The position numbers were made by a program, and so were the translations under genes. The notes beneath the pieces are model-generated. The model was not told where the DNA came from, made no database searches, and was given only the letters and a program-made list of their open reading frames with translations. A DNA stretch of 5,455 nucleotides. Origin: Solirubrobacteraceae bacterium (GTDB lineage Bacteria > Actinomycetota > Thermoleophilia > Solirubrobacterales > Solirubrobacteraceae). How positions within the stretch are numbered: the first letter of the stretch is position 1; every line of letters starts with the position of its first letter. Shown piece by piece: positions 5,441 through 5,455 of this stretch. The stretch is from contig JADGIB010000248.1 in NCBI GenBank assembly GCA_019683665.1, forward strand, positions 1-5,455, given 5' to 3'.

Positions 5441-5455
5441 ACAAAACCCCGCCCC
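5425..5455. other. low-complexity tail: 11-G run and GGGGTTT/AAACCCC inverted repeat
   Basis: Eleven consecutive G (5425-5435) run into TTTAAACAAAACCCCGCCCC. GGGGTTT (5432-5438) and AAACCCC (5444-5450) form a perfect 7-bp inverted repeat around AAACA. The composition breaks sharply from the coding sequence before it and the break falls inside a signal-peptide coding region. A sequencing or assembly artefact at a contig end is the simplest explanation; an inserted element end is less likely. Confidence 0.5.

Noticed and set aside
3879..5444. Upstream extension of the permease frame to the window edge
   Set aside because: The extension is a proline- and arginine-rich shadow of the monooxygenase. 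The permease family length and the GTGA junction support a start at 3878.
1..5455. CRISPR array, tRNA, rRNA, insertion sequence or phage genes
   Set aside because: No regularly spaced direct repeats, cloverleaf, conserved rRNA segments, transposase-like product or terminal repeats with a coding region were seen.

Overview
The window comes from a very GC-rich bacterium. By eye, third codon positions are almost all G or C. The best guess is a high-GC actinobacterium: promoters look leaderless or nearly so, the solute-binding lipoprotein signal is actinobacterial in style, and genes are tightly packed. A Solirubrobacter-like member of the Thermoleophilia is possible, but that is only an impression.

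Layout, left to right. Positions 1-107 hold no gene. They contain a probable terminator of a plus-strand gene lying outside the window and a hairpin just behind the first gene. Positions 108-962 (minus) encode a two-domain rhodanese/mercaptopyruvate-type sulfurtransferase. A 74-bp divergent promoter region follows, then an NMT1/THI5-like ABC solute-binding lipoprotein at 1037-2173 (plus). A 98-bp convergent intergenic region full of palindromes (2174-2271) separates it from a three-gene minus-strand operon. Read 5' to 3', that operon is an NtaA/DszA/DmoA-type FMNH2-dependent monooxygenase (3875-5275), an SsuC/TauC-like permease (3036-3878) and an SsuB/TauB-like ATPase (2272-3039). The operon genes overlap by GTGA and ATGA. 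After an 87-bp divergent region, the first codons of a Tat-exported protein start at 5363 on the plus strand. They run into an 11-G homopolymer and a low-complexity tail that looks like a bad sequence end.

The genes fit a sulfur-scavenging locus. A lipoprotein, a permease and an ATPase would import an organosulfur compound. The flavin monooxygenase would cleave or oxidise it in the cytoplasm, and the sulfurtransferase could pass on sulfane sulfur. The substrate is not fixed by the sequence. The monooxygenase resembles dimethylsulfide and dibenzothiophene-sulfone monooxygenases, whereas the binding protein carries an LDWTPNTNH segment typical of ThiY-like pyrimidine-binding proteins. No flavin reductase is present in the window.

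The most notable non-coding signal is a bipartite element, GAAAGWC-N11-TCGRT, with the same spacing in the promoter regions of the binding protein and of the operon. These units lie on opposite strands about 4.3 kb apart, so the element may be how the split transporter is co-regulated.
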